Assembly: GCA_003166025.1 (NCBI GenBank)
Contig: PMWT01000220.1
Coordinates: forward strand, 9,846-72,360
From: Acidimicrobiaceae bacterium
Lineage (GTDB): Bacteria; Actinomycetota; Acidimicrobiia; Acidimicrobiales; Palsa-688
DNA length: 62,515 bases
Direction: 5' to 3'
How positions within the stretch are numbered: position 1 is the stretch's first letter; each line of letters starts with the position of its first letter. The notes beneath the pieces were generated by a model that made no database searches, was not told the origin of the DNA, and was given only the letters and a program-made list of their open reading frames with translations. The position numbers and the translations under genes are program-made. Shown here piece by piece: positions 25,958-34,225 of this stretch.

Positions 25958-26914
25958 GTGGCCTTCGGGGAGTACGCCGACACCTGGCTCGGCCAACGCT
26001 ACGATCTCCGGCCGCGAACCGTCGAGCTCTACCGGAGCATCCTGGACCGGCGCCTCCGCCCCGGATTTGACCAGGTGCCGCTGGCCCAGATCACCACCGT
26101 GGTGGTGAGGTCGTGGCACGCCAGACAGGCCAAGGAGCGCCCGCTCGTGGCCGCCAAGAGCTACCGGCTGCTGCGGACGATCCTCAATACGGCTGCCGCG
26201 GATGGTCTGATCGTCGCCAACCCGTGCACGATAAAGGGCGCCGGTACCGAACGGACTGCTGAACGAAGGATCCCGACCGTGGAGACCGTTTATGCCATCG
26301 CCGACGAGGCGGGCGACCGTTACCGAGCGCTGGTCCTGACGGCGGCGCTGGCGGGACTGCGGCTGGGCGAGCTGTCTGCGCTCACCCGCCGCCACGTCGA
26401 CCTTGTGCACCGGACTATCACGGTCGAAATCCAGGCGCAGCAAGTCGCAGGCAGAGGCAGGGTGTTAGGGCCGCCCAAGTCGAAGGCAGGCGTGCGGACC
26501 GTCGCCGTACCGTCGGCCCTCGCGGACGTGCTGGACGCTCACTTGGCGACCTTCGTCGGGCCGGGCCCCGACGCCTTGGTTTTCACGGGCGAGAAGGGCG
26601 CGCCCATTGTCAGGACGAACTGGGCTTATCGCTTCGCCAAGGTTGCGTCGGCCGCCGGGGCATCTGGCCTTCACTTCCACGACCTCCGCCACGTCGCAGG
26701 GACACTGGCCGAAACTGGGGCTTCGACAAGAGAAGTGATGGCGCGCCTGGGCCACTCCACTCCCCGCGCCGCGCTCATCTACCAACACGCCACTGAGGAG
26801 CGGGACCACCAGATCGCAGCCGGGATCGACGCCATCCTCGATGCGGCCAAGGACGTCCCTGCGGCTCGGGTGGTGAGGATGCGGCGTCCCGCCACCGATC
26901 GGGTGGCATATTGA
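25958..26914 (+). CDS. Site-specific tyrosine recombinase (phage-type integrase)
   Basis: A 318-aa integrase. The core-binding domain (about residues 4-95) begins FGEYADTWL and contains RPRTVELYRSIL. The catalytic domain carries the six expected residues: Arg in ALAGLRLGELSAL, Lys in PPKSKAGVRTV, His-x-x-Arg in HFHDLRHVAG, His in MARLGHSTP, and the nucleophile Tyr in ALIYQHA. The N-terminal arm-binding domain is short or missing. The upstream frame stays open but has no ATG, GTG or TTG before 25958, so the protein may be truncated. It marks the left part of the accessory island, and its stop overlaps the next frame as TTGA. Confidence 0.85.
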   Translation: MAFGEYADTWLGQRYDLRPRTVELYRSILDRRLRPGFDQVPLAQITTVVVRSWHARQAKERPLVAAKSYRLLRTILNTAAADGLIVANPCTIKGAGTERTAERRIPTVETVYAIADEAGDRYRALVLTAALAGLRLGELSALTRRHVDLVHRTITVEIQAQQVAGRGRVLGPPKSKAGVRTVAVPSALADVLDAHLATFVGPGPDALVFTGEKGAPIVRTNWAYRFAKVASAAGASGLHFHDLRHVAGTLAETGASTREVMARLGHSTPRAALIYQHATEERDHQIAAGIDAILDAAKDVPAARVVRMRRPATDRVAY

Positions 26915-27332
26915 CGTCGGCGCTTGAGCCCATCGAGGACCATGTGCGAGCCGGAGAAGTCCTCGACGTCGACCGGCGGTACGTCATCCGCGGCTGGCCG
27001 CTCACAGCCGTTGGGCTGCTCGCCAACGCCGAAGCGACCGCGAGCCGTTACTCGTACCGCGCAGAGCCGTTCCGGGCCGTCTCGGTCGAGATGACCATGT
27101 TGGCTGGGACGCGGAGCTGATCCTGTCCGGGCGCCGGGTGCGCACGCGGCGCTCGTATGCCATGGCCCTTGCCGGCTCGGTCCTGGACGGCGGTTTCGAG
27201 CTTCTGCCAACGTTCGACGCGCCTCACTACAGCATTGTGATGGGGCCGTACACTGAGGGCGAAGCCCAGCGCCTGCTGAAGGCATTGGGCGACGTGCTTG
27301 CCAACCCCTACTGCATAAGACGCCAGCGATGA
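26911..27332 (+). pseudogene. Integrase-linked hypothetical gene, frameshifted
   Basis: A TTG at 26911 overlaps the integrase stop and starts LEPIEDHVRAGEVLDVDRRY, running to a stop at 27120. The downstream frame continues the same protein: WDAELILSGRRVRTRRSYAM through PHYSIVMGPYTEGEAQRLLK to the stop at 27332. One base is out of place near 27100. Joined, the product would be about 140 aa with no membrane segment. I do not recognise the family. It is coupled to both neighbours by overlapping stops, so it belongs to the integrase operon. Confidence 0.55.
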
Positions 27333-27604
27333 GCGAGACGCCAGCGGTCATAGTCACCCTGCCTGCCGATGCGAACCAGGTGGACAACACGGGCTACGTA
27401 TGGGCCTTCCTGGACGCGGCCAACGAGCCTGAGCGCGTCCGGCCCGGTGCAGTCATCGTCGCCGGCCACGAAACGGAGCCGTTTATCGCGAGGGTTGTCG
27501 ACCAGGTCGACGGGCCTGGTGGCCGGAGCATTGTCCACCTTGACGTTCTCGGCGTGCCCGACGAAGTCGTGGAAGAGCTCCGGCACGCAAATGTGATCGC
27601 CTGA
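27329..27604 (+). CDS. Hypothetical protein, 91 aa, in the integrase operon
   Basis: A small acidic soluble protein (MSETPAVIVTLPADANQVDN at the start, GVPDEVVEELRHANVIA at the end). The middle, EPERVRPGAVIVAGHETEPFIARVVDQVDG, is strand-rich. No known motif. Its ATG overlaps the previous stop as ATGA, so it is co-translated with the frameshifted gene and probably part of the same mobile unit. A function in element maintenance or in blocking other elements would be pure guesswork. Confidence 0.6.
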   Translation: MSETPAVIVTLPADANQVDNTGYVWAFLDAANEPERVRPGAVIVAGHETEPFIARVVDQVDGPGGRSIVHLDVLGVPDEVVEELRHANVIA

Positions 27605-27811
27605 CCAGATCCTCGAGGAGGCTCCCCTCACTGGCGCGCTAGGCCGGGGGCGGTTCGCGAGGCCCCACGCCGAAGCCCATTTCCGCCCGCAGCAGGTCGC
27701 AGCGACGTCTCGCGGGCGCTCCGTACGCCAAGCGGTCGCCCAGACCGGCAGGACCGCGCCGCTCCTGGGACAATCTCATACAACGATCCCGGCAGCACAT
27801 ACAATGGTGAG

Positions 27812-28054
27812 GTGACTACTCACGTGATGACCGTGTCCGGCAACGGTCAGGTCTCCATACCGGCTGGAGCTCGGGCTCGGTGGAAGACCCGCCAGGTGAT
27901 CGTGGTCGACCTCGGCGACCGCGTGGTCATGCGCCCTGCACCGGATGAACCTGTCGAGAAGCTGGAAGGCAAGTACCGCACGCGTGGTCCGAGCAGCGAC
28001 CAAGCAAGGCGCCAAGCCCGCCGAGAGGACGCCGGGCGGGCGGGAGCCCGGTGA
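27812..28054 (+). CDS. AbrB/SpoVT-fold antitoxin (VapB-like)
   Basis: An 80-aa DNA-binding antitoxin. The AbrB swapped-hairpin core reads VSGNGQVSIPAGARARWKTRQVIVVDLGDRVVMRPAPDEP. The C-terminal tail is Arg-rich and disordered and would wrap the toxin. GTG at 27812 lies 7 bases after a TACAAT -10-like hexamer (27799-27804), so the message may be leaderless. The last bases overlap the PIN toxin start as GTGA, the usual arrangement of vapBC pairs. The dimer should repress its own promoter. Confidence 0.8.
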   Translation: MTTHVMTVSGNGQVSIPAGARARWKTRQVIVVDLGDRVVMRPAPDEPVEKLEGKYRTRGPSSDQARRQARREDAGRAGAR

Positions 28055-28485
28055 CCGTCCTGGACGCTTACGCCGTCATTGCCTTCCTGCGCGCCGAGCC
28101 AGCCGCAGGAGAGGTGCGGGCACTGTTGGGGACAGACGCACAGTTGACTTCCGTCGGCGTGGCTGAGGTCCTTGACCACCTCGTGCGAGTTGTCGGAGCC
28201 GACGAGGAAGAGGCCACATTGGACCTGGCGCAGCTCGGGATCTTGGACGGCACTGTCGTTGACTCGGCAATCGGCGCCGAGGCGGGCCGGCTCCGTGCTC
28301 GCCGGTACCATCGGGCCCGCTGCGCCGTGAGCATGGCCGATTGCATCGCAGCGCAAACGGCCCGTTCCAGAGGGGAGCCCCTGGCCACATCGGACCCCCA
28401 CCTCCTGGACCTGTGCCACGCGGAGGGTATCCCGACAGTCGTTCTCTCAGGAAGGGACGGGTCCAGATGGACAAGGCCGGACTGA
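28051..28485 (+). CDS. PIN-domain toxin (VapC-like ribonuclease)
   Basis: A 144-aa PIN-domain RNase. The acidic metal-binding residues are visible in order: Asp in VLDAYAVIAFL, Glu in VAEVLDHLV, Asp in MADCIAA and Asp in LATSDPHLL. VapC toxins cleave specific tRNAs or rRNA when the antitoxin is lost. It overlaps the AbrB-type antitoxin by 4 bases. Full length for the family, so the pair looks functional. Confidence 0.85.
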   Translation: MTVLDAYAVIAFLRAEPAAGEVRALLGTDAQLTSVGVAEVLDHLVRVVGADEEEATLDLAQLGILDGTVVDSAIGAEAGRLRARRYHRARCAVSMADCIAAQTARSRGEPLATSDPHLLDLCHAEGIPTVVLSGRDGSRWTRPD

Positions 28486-28830
28486 CGTCGACCCTCACTA
28501 CAGGTCGCGGGCCCTCCGCTCAATTTCGTCGACAGGCGCCGATTATTTTTTATGCGTCGCCCGAGAACCTCATATGTTCCAAGGTAAATCCACCCATATA
28601 ACGACGGCTCGGCGGCACCGGGGTCAGATCAAGGAACCTGCATAATGTTCGCCCACAGCAGCTTGTTGTTCTGCACTCGCTTCGCCGGAGCAGAGCATCC
28701 CGGCGGCATGTCCGTGATCGATGCCGAATATGGCATGTTCGTCCAAAGAGCCCAGTCTTGTGGAAGCACAAGACATTCACGCATAAGACGACTATCTTGG
28801 GGGACCGGACGGGCTCACGAGGGCTAGCTC
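28486..28830. other. Gene-free stretch
   Basis: No frame here shows a credible protein; the few ORFs over 60 codons are Cys/Arg-rich and lack ribosome sites. The base composition is more AT-rich than the flanks around 28540-28640. I see no inverted repeat ends of an insertion sequence. Confidence 0.5.
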
Positions 28831-28923
28831 GTGCGAAATGAGCGCAACATGGAGAGTGTCGGCCGGTTCGGCTGGGTTACCGGCCCAGAGGGCAACCGGG
28901 TCGAGTTGTGGCTGCCCGCCTGA
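28831..28923 (+). pseudogene. C-terminal scrap of a VOC/glyoxalase-family protein
   Basis: About 30 codons read ...ESVGRFGWVTGPEGNRVELW, then LPA and a stop. GRFGWVxDPEGNRxELW is the near-universal C terminus of vicinal-oxygen-chelate (glyoxalase/bleomycin-resistance) proteins, including the last metal-ligand Glu. An in-frame stop at 28825 cuts off the rest. There is no trace of the N-terminal half upstream. Confidence 0.6.
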
Positions 28924-29111
28924 CCGTGTCTTCACCAGGGCCCGGCGCTCGGCCGGAATAGGAGCTGTTGTCGCCCGCCGAACTGCTGTCACCTGGTCCG
29001 CTAGCCCAGAGCGGGACGGCGCCAGAAGTGATCTTCGAACCCAGCGCGGCCGTTCCGGCAAAGCAACCGCCCCATACGCCGATGTCCAAGTTCGTCAGGG
29101 CGCGTCAGGCT

Positions 29112-29489
29112 CTAGTCAACTTCCAAGTTGATCACGGCCCGGTTCTTGTAGATGTTGATCAAGGTGCCCGGCTCCCGACAGCCGTGGCCGCTGAACCAAA
29201 TCTGCCCCTGCCCCTGGTCGCTAGAGCTCTCCTTCGTATTGACAACGAAGCCCGCTTTCGGCAAGGCGCTCATCCAGAACACGTATGCCGACTTCTCGTT
29301 GCGTACGCTAACAACGTAAGCATCCTCGTGGTCTGTGCTCGTGACGTGAAGCAGCTTCGAATATCCTGGGATGGGGACACCGTGGGGCACGTGTTGCAAT
29401 GCGGCAGCGTCCGCGGCACCAACACCTAGTAGCGATGCGCATAGGAATGACGTCACAGCGGCCAACTGGCGGGTTCGGGTTCTGTTCAA
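29112..29489 (-). CDS. Secreted hypothetical protein, 125 aa
   Basis: The start is TTG at 29489, set by a perfect GGAGG seven bases upstream; the longer frame from 29537 lacks this. The N terminus is a classical Sec signal (NRTRTRQLAAVTSFLCASLLGVGAADA, cut after ADA). The mature 95 aa are soluble, with HVTSTDHEDAYVVSVRNEK and a C-terminal LINIYKNRAVINLEVD strand pair. The fold might be a small beta-sandwich. No family recognised. Neighbouring leftward genes up to 32.4 kb also encode secreted or membrane proteins, which suggests a cell-surface theme in this part of the island. Confidence 0.65.
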   Translation of the reverse strand: MNRTRTRQLAAVTSFLCASLLGVGAADAAALQHVPHGVPIPGYSKLLHVTSTDHEDAYVVSVRNEKSAYVFWMSALPKAGFVVNTKESSSDQGQGQIWFSGHGCREPGTLINIYKNRAVINLEVD

Positions 29490-30430
29490 GAAATTGCCTC
29501 CACGTGGAGCAAGGATCGCGACCCGTCCACAGTACACAACCCTTCATCTCTCTAGCGGGCCCGCTCACTCTCAGCCAAGGCGGCAGGTGGTGGCCTCATC
29601 GGTGCGGACATGCTGTTGGCCAGGTCCCCTCCCGGGTTACGATAGCTAGCTGCGGCAATGGAGGTACTGGCACGCGGTTGCATGGCTCGAAGCCCGGCCC
29701 AGCCTCGGGCCACCCGACGTTCGGCGGGCCTAGTTCTACATGGACTGGGACGGGGGATAACTGAGCGGACACGGTCGCGAACGTCATGCTGTCGCTGGTC
29801 AAGCGCGGCCGGACAACCACCCTGTAGACGCGCGTCGTCGAAGAGCCCGACAGAGCGGCAACCATGCCCAGAACTGTAGTTCCCTGACCAGGCGGCTCAG
29901 GGGACCCGGCAGTTGATGCGACTTTGGGGCTCACGTCGCCTTTGCCGTGCCTCGAGCGTGCTGTGTCGTGCAGATCGCCCGGTTATGTACTCGCGAGAAA
30001 CCGTTGACGTACAATAGGAATCCGAGCAATCAGACGGGTCGGCGCCCGTGTGGCCTGTCGGGTGCCCGCGCCATAATGCGCGGCCAGATTCCCGAGGCAG
30101 AACGGGAATATTCTGTGTTTGGTCGCCTCGGTGGGGCTCCGTTCCACATGGCCGAGCCGAGCGATGCCGGACGCGCTCTTGTGGGGCAGGACACGCGGGC
30201 GCGCCAGGGGTTGAGGGTTCTGTATCGTTTCGTCCGTGGGAGAGGTGCGATCGGCGGGAGAGTTGGCCGAGGTCAGCGATCCAGCGTGGCCGGCGTTACT
30301 GGACAGCTTCGAGGCCACTGGCGAACGCGTCAGAGTCCTACCCAACTCACACTACGGCGATCCCTGGCGTACCCGCTTTGCCGGTGCTGACAGTTACCGG
30401 GAACGCACCCGCGCCAAGTCGCCAAATTCC
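29490..30430. other. Long stretch without a convincing gene
   Basis: Apart from a possible gene fragment at 30236-30400, none of the overlapping ORFs in the roughly 0.94 kb shows domain logic, a ribosome site or family-like sequence. A 112-codon leftward ORF (29596-29934) is Pro-rich and unconvincing. Composition is less GC-rich than the rest of the window, in line with decayed or foreign DNA. Confidence 0.5.
30236..30400 (+). pseudogene. Possible N-terminal fragment of a DUF2625-like protein
   Basis: The frame from a GTG at 30236 reads AGELAEVSDPAWPALLDSFE and ends at VRVLP, which looks like the start of DUF2625 proteins (ELxxVxDPAWPxLxxW...VEVLP). After about 55 codons the resemblance ends and the frame runs into the tail of an opposing membrane-protein gene. 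Probably a truncated relic; identification is from memory and tentative. Confidence 0.25.
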
Positions 30431-30799
30431 CTAAGCAGCTCCATAGATCATCGTGACAACAAACAGAACGATCGCCCCGAAAAGTGCCACTACGCCACTA
30501 ACGACCGAAAGCATCGTATATCCAGAGAGGGATCGATGACGGGAGCCCAGTTGCATACCTCGAACAGCTCGGTAAACCTCACGCACCATGTAATAGGTTG
30601 ACCCAGCGATGAGACCCAGGGCCACTGGGACAAGCCACCAGAGCCCTCCCATAAGTTCCATGTAAGCGTCTATCGCCAACCAGTAGACAGCGATACCCCA
30701 ACCGACTATCGCCATCCCCGTCAACGCAAACGCGCCACCGGCCGAAAGACACCTAGGCGCAGGTCCGCCGCAAACCCTGAGCGTGGCGAGTCCGGTCAC
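30431..30799 (-). CDS. Small membrane protein, 122 aa
   Basis: Three hydrophobic segments are visible: AFALTGMAIVGWGIAVYWLA, WWLVPVALGLIAGSTYYM and a C-terminal SVVSGVVALFGAIVLFVV. A charged loop (REVYRAVRGMQLGSRHRSLSG) joins the last two. GTG at 30799 is close behind a GAGG. I do not recognise the family. It lies directly downstream (4 bases) of the BNR-like protein gene and is probably co-transcribed with it. Confidence 0.6.
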   Translation of the reverse strand: MTGLATLRVCGGPAPRCLSAGGAFALTGMAIVGWGIAVYWLAIDAYMELMGGLWWLVPVALGLIAGSTYYMVREVYRAVRGMQLGSRHRSLSGYTMLSVVSGVVALFGAIVLFVVTMIYGAA

Positions 30800-30803
30800 A
30801 GCC

Positions 30804-31517
30804 TCATTTTACGGGGAACTGCCCCCCTGTTGCGCCCCAGTCGGCGAGCCGCCACTCGGAGAACGTGGGCCTCCCTCCTCCGGCGTGAACTCCGACCCCA
30901 ACGTGGAACCAGAGGTCACCGTCCGCCATAGTCCGGGACGGGAGGCATATCGTTCCATCGGGCGCAATCCAGCACCAACCGCCTTGACTCAGCCTGGAAC
31001 GAGGTGGAGAAGAGATGAACTGCTGGAGTGGCGACCCATAGTCGCTCCTCTCCACGTCGGGCATGGACAGGCCCTTGAGCCAAGTCGCACCGCCGTCGGT
31101 TGTCTGCCAAACGGTGGTCACGCCGGGAGGTGCTGGCCATTGGTGGTCGGTCAGCGCCCAAGCGTCTTTCGAAGTCAGGAAGAAAGCGCCAGTGACCTGA
31201 AGGGCGGTCGGCTTTTGCGGCCAGGTGGGGAAGACGACCTGCCAGCTGGCGCCCGAGTCGGTGCTCCGCAGGATGTCCGTGCCGTCGTAGGCCCAGGCGG
31301 TCCCTCCCCCGAGGGCGAGCACGTCGCCTGAACCGGAGGCAGGGCCGCCTGTTGTGTTCGCTCCTCGGGCCACTACGCCTTGCCGTTGGAGTCGTGTCGC
31401 GGCTGTTGTCGGCGAGCGGGTGCTCAATGACGCAGCACGAGGAACCGTGGCACCGCTGCAGGGCGTCAACTGGGCCCACAGCAGCGCGATGGCCACGCTC
31501 CCCCTTTTCAGCCGCAC
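30804..31517 (-). CDS. Secreted Asp-box (BNR/Ycf48-like) repeat protein
   Basis: A 237-aa protein with an N-terminal signal (RLKRGSVAIALLWAQLTPCSG). Two Asp-box repeats are clear: ILRSTDSGASWQVVF and VWQTTDGGATWLKGL, each the S/T-x-D-x-G-x-x-W turn of a beta-propeller blade. A full propeller needs six or seven blades, so this chain is short and may be incomplete. GTG at 31517 is chosen for the upstream AAAGGTAGGG and because the longer frame (from 31730) overlaps the next gene. Probably binds something outside the cell; sialidase activity is not indicated because no catalytic residues are seen. Confidence 0.6.
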   Translation of the reverse strand: MRLKRGSVAIALLWAQLTPCSGATVPRAASLSTRSPTTAATRLQRQGVVARGANTTGGPASGSGDVLALGGGTAWAYDGTDILRSTDSGASWQVVFPTWPQKPTALQVTGAFFLTSKDAWALTDHQWPAPPGVTTVWQTTDGGATWLKGLSMPDVERSDYGSPLQQFISSPPRSRLSQGGWCWIAPDGTICLPSRTMADGDLWFHVGVGVHAGGGRPTFSEWRLADWGATGGQFPVK

Positions 31518-31587
31518 AAAATCCCTACCTTTGGGCAGGCCCCCGTAGTTCCAGAGGTCTCCTGATCGTGACGGCCACCGGGGACAT

Positions 31588-32370
31588 TCACAGCGGAGGG
31601 AGCGTGGAAGAGCGGCCGATGGCTGACACGGGCCGGAAGTTGGACGCCTGCGCCTGGGGCCGGGCCTGGACCAGCACCAGGTTGTCCCAAGTTCCCTCAG
31701 CCCACTGGTGCTGGCTCGCGACGAGGCCACGGGCGGTGAAGCAGGTGGTCGAGAACGGGTGCCTGGTGGTGGTCCTCCCGGGCAAGTCCGCTGCTGCAGC
31801 GCTCACGCTCGTCAGGCAAGTGAGCCGCCCGAAGGCGGAGGTGTCCCGCTGGGAAACTGTCAGGTGCTGGCTTGCCGGTGGCTCGGCCGGCACGACCTGC
31901 TGCAGGCCCGTGAAGACCGTCGCTGGGATGTAGGGCAGAGTGGCCATCGAGAACCCGTTGGAGGCTTGGTAGGTGCCCTGACCACAGTGCCAACCCGGGC
32001 GCGTCGGCATGGTCCAGCAGTCCTCGAAGTGCTGGCCATTTTCTATCCACTGCAGCTGGTAACCATCCACTGCGTGCATGAAGAACGACCAGACGGCGCC
32101 CTTGGTAATGAAGGGATCTGATACAGGGGCCTGGCCCTCGTGGGCAACGACTACCGTCCATTCGGGGCCTGGGAAGATCGCAAGTTGCCCTGACACTTTG
32201 TAGGTCGCCTCGAAGTCCCCACTGAGACCACGTTCGGCCAGCGCCAGCACCCTCGCTGGCGACGGGAGCGCCCCGGTGGCGGATGCCACCCCGGCCGAGG
32301 AGACCAAGCAGGCAAGAGCAGCAACGGCGCTCAGCCTGGCCGGCTTGCGACCGACAGCGCTGGGGCCCAT
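31588..32370 (-). CDS. Secreted hypothetical protein, 260 aa
   Basis: The ATG at 32370 starts a clear Sec signal (ARLSAVAALACLVSSAGVASA, cut after ASA). The mature part opens LPSPARVLALAERGLSGDFEATYKV and has several Trp and Cys residues (EDCWTMPTRPGWHCGQGTYQ), plausibly disulfide-linked outside the cell. The GDFEATYKV opening resembles lipoprotein-like LolA/LppX folds, but only loosely. First gene of a probable leftward group with the Asp-box protein and the membrane protein. Confidence 0.6.
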   Translation of the reverse strand: MGPSAVGRKPARLSAVAALACLVSSAGVASATGALPSPARVLALAERGLSGDFEATYKVSGQLAIFPGPEWTVVVAHEGQAPVSDPFITKGAVWSFFMHAVDGYQLQWIENGQHFEDCWTMPTRPGWHCGQGTYQASNGFSMATLPYIPATVFTGLQQVVPAEPPASQHLTVSQRDTSAFGRLTCLTSVSAAAADLPGRTTTRHPFSTTCFTARGLVASQHQWAEGTWDNLVLVQARPQAQASNFRPVSAIGRSSTLPPL

Positions 32371-32672
32371 GACCAACCAACCCTCGCCGCCCCGGGAGCG
32401 TTCCACCCGCTTGGTTTGTGGCCTTCTTTGAGCGGACCGCCGGTCAATCAGCCCTCCTGTGGCCACGACGCCCCGCGGACGTGCGCATAACAACCCTTAC
32501 GGAGCGTAGTCGTCGGTCCCGACAAAGGCCTGCTCAGACTTCGAGACGGCTACGAGCCGCCCGGCAACCTGAGCGCCAAGAGCCAGAACGCGCGGGGCTC
32601 TGGCCAACCGACTGCGCGGTCGGGATACGCGTCAAGCTTCTGCTGATGAGTCCAGCGGGGCTGTGCTACCAT

Positions 32673-32691
32673 GTGACCACGAGGTGACCAC
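32673..32691. promoter_or_regulatory. Direct-repeat operator at the second toxin-antitoxin promoter
   Basis: Two copies of GTGACCAC (32673-32680 and 32684-32691), 11 bases apart, sit between a TACCAT -10-like hexamer (32667-32672) and the antitoxin ATG (32693). The second copy overlaps the ribosome site. This is where an autorepressing antitoxin would bind. Confidence 0.5.
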
Positions 32692-32692
32692 A

Positions 32693-32950
32693 ATGGCAAA
32701 TCTGAAGAGTGTGGGGGTCCGTGAGTTCCGGGACCACGCGACGACCTACCTGTCAGGCTCAGACCCCGTCGCCATCAGCAAGCACGGTGAGGTGATCGGC
32801 TTCTACATCCCGGTCGAACGGGACCAGCGACAAGCTAAGCGAGCCCTGGCGCAGCTCGGAGAGACCGTCGAAAGGGTCCTCGCCGACGCTGGCTTGTCCG
32901 AAGAGGAGCTGGCAGGCTTGTTCGACCTGCGCCAGGTTCCCGGCGAATGA
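32693..32950 (+). CDS. Phd/YefM-family antitoxin
   Basis: An 85-aa antitoxin. The Phd/YefM dimer-and-DNA-binding fold is seen as VGVREFRDHATTYLSGSDPVAISKHGEVIGFYIPV, where the first helix and the paired strands are conserved. The C-terminal helix (LAQLGETVERVLADAGLSEEELAGLFDL) would block the toxin. ATG at 32693 is preceded by GAGGTG, and the stop overlaps the PIN toxin ATG as ATGA. Regulation is probably by its own binding to the direct repeats just upstream. Confidence 0.82.
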   Translation: MANLKSVGVREFRDHATTYLSGSDPVAISKHGEVIGFYIPVERDQRQAKRALAQLGETVERVLADAGLSEEELAGLFDLRQVPGE

Positions 32951-33393
32951 TCGTCGTGGTGGACGCGAGCGTGCTCGTGTCCGAGTTGCTGCGCAAGCGG
33001 GGCCGGGACTTGTTCGCCCACCCAGACCTGCGCTGCGTCGTGGCCGAAGAGCAGTGGGAGGAAGCCGAGCACGAGCTGGAAAAGCGGGTCTCTGTCATCG
33101 TTGGCCAGGGACGCCTGACGGCCGAACAGGCCGGGCTGGTGCACCAAGCGGTCCGCGACCTCTTGGACGCCGGGGTGATCGAGGTCATTCCCAGTTCCTC
33201 CTACGAGCACCTGGAAGCGGTCGCGCGTCGGCGGGTGCCCCGTGACCCCAAAGACTGGGCACCGGTGGCTCTCGCGCTCGCCCTGAACGTGGGGATCCTT
33301 ACCGGCGACAACGATTTCCTGGGTTGTGGCTGCCCAACGTGGACGGTCGAAACTCTGAGCCGCGAGCTCGCAGAGGCATCGCCGGACAGCTGA
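32947..33393 (+). CDS. PIN-domain toxin (VapC-like)
   Basis: A 148-aa PIN-domain ribonuclease. Catalytic acids are in VVVDASVLVSELL, the Glu-rich helix QWEEAEHELEKRV, RDPKDWAPVALAL and ILTGDNDFLGCG. The final LTGDNDF box is typical of the PIN subgroup often paired with Phd/YefM antitoxins. It overlaps its antitoxin by 4 bases and is full length. It is the second complete toxin-antitoxin pair of the island. Confidence 0.82.
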   Translation: MIVVVDASVLVSELLRKRGRDLFAHPDLRCVVAEEQWEEAEHELEKRVSVIVGQGRLTAEQAGLVHQAVRDLLDAGVIEVIPSSSYEHLEAVARRRVPRDPKDWAPVALALALNVGILTGDNDFLGCGCPTWTVETLSRELAEASPDS

Positions 33394-33572
33394 TGTCTGC
33401 CGCTGGCCGCACCCCGTAACACCCGTTCTGACGTGCCGCCGCCAGTGATACCACGGGGCCGCGGGCGCGCCAGACCGACGGTTTCTCCTGCGTTCGGCAG
33501 AGCGACCGGTACATAACATCATGTCCAAGTGATGCATAAGTCCAGCAATCTGGCCGAGGTGCCGTGGCCTTA

Positions 33573-33893
33573 GCTGGCCATGGCGACGGGATGGGTGGCG
33601 TGCGCTCGACGGACCGTCTCGGGGGCGGCCTCGGAGATACCCAGGTAGCGCACCTTGCCCGCCTGAACCAGCCCGCTCATGGCTGCTCACGTCTCCTCGA
33701 CGGGGACGCCCGGGTCGACCCGGTGCTGGTAGTAGAGGTCGATATGGTCCACGCCCAATCGCTCAAGAGACGCGTCTGCAGCTTTGCGCACGTACTCGGG
33801 ACGGCCGTTGACGCCCACTCGGCTGCCGTCGGGGTTGCGCTCGTTGCCGAACTTGGTGGCCAGCACGACCTCCTCGCGTCGCCCGCTGCTTCA
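33573..33893 (-). pseudogene. Internal fragment of an aldo/keto reductase, with a nonsense codon
   Basis: On the minus strand about 105 codons read [19 protein letters not shown], then [35 protein letters not shown], a TGA in place of the expected Trp, then [20 protein letters not shown] and a stop after ATHPVAMAS. This is nearly the same as the middle of the intact aldo/keto reductase at 4054-5049. The N-terminal third and the C-terminal half are gone. It lies 54 bases from tRNA-Gly, at the island's right edge, so truncation by element insertion or excision is plausible. Confidence 0.85.
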
Positions 33894-33946
33894 GCGAGGG
33901 CCTGCCGTTTACCCGGCTCACCGCCTCTGAGCAGGTCGTTTCCGAG

Positions 33947-34017
<71 letters not shown>

Positions 34018-34225
34018 AGTGTGGCTGAGGTTAGCAGTGTAACGCCTGCTCCTGGCGCGGCCCGACGGCGACCGCCGGGCTCCTGCGCCAGCCTCCCCCG
34101 GTTGTTGGAGCGCCGAGCGTTGATGGTCCGCCGGGCCCGGCCCAACTGCCGCTCCCTGGCACCGGGCCCGCTTGAACAGGGGCACCAGGGAGCCGTGCCG
34201 GTCCGGTGAGGCCCGAGGGCGCCGC

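Noticed and set aside
28550-28780. 76-codon leftward ORF rich in Cys and Arg
   Set aside because: Composition typical of chance frames in GC-rich DNA; no start signal.
29596-29934. 112-codon leftward ORF
   Set aside because: Pro/Val-rich with no motif, no ribosome site and no fit to a family; the GFEPC-like stretch made me test for a tRNA, but no cloverleaf forms on either strand.
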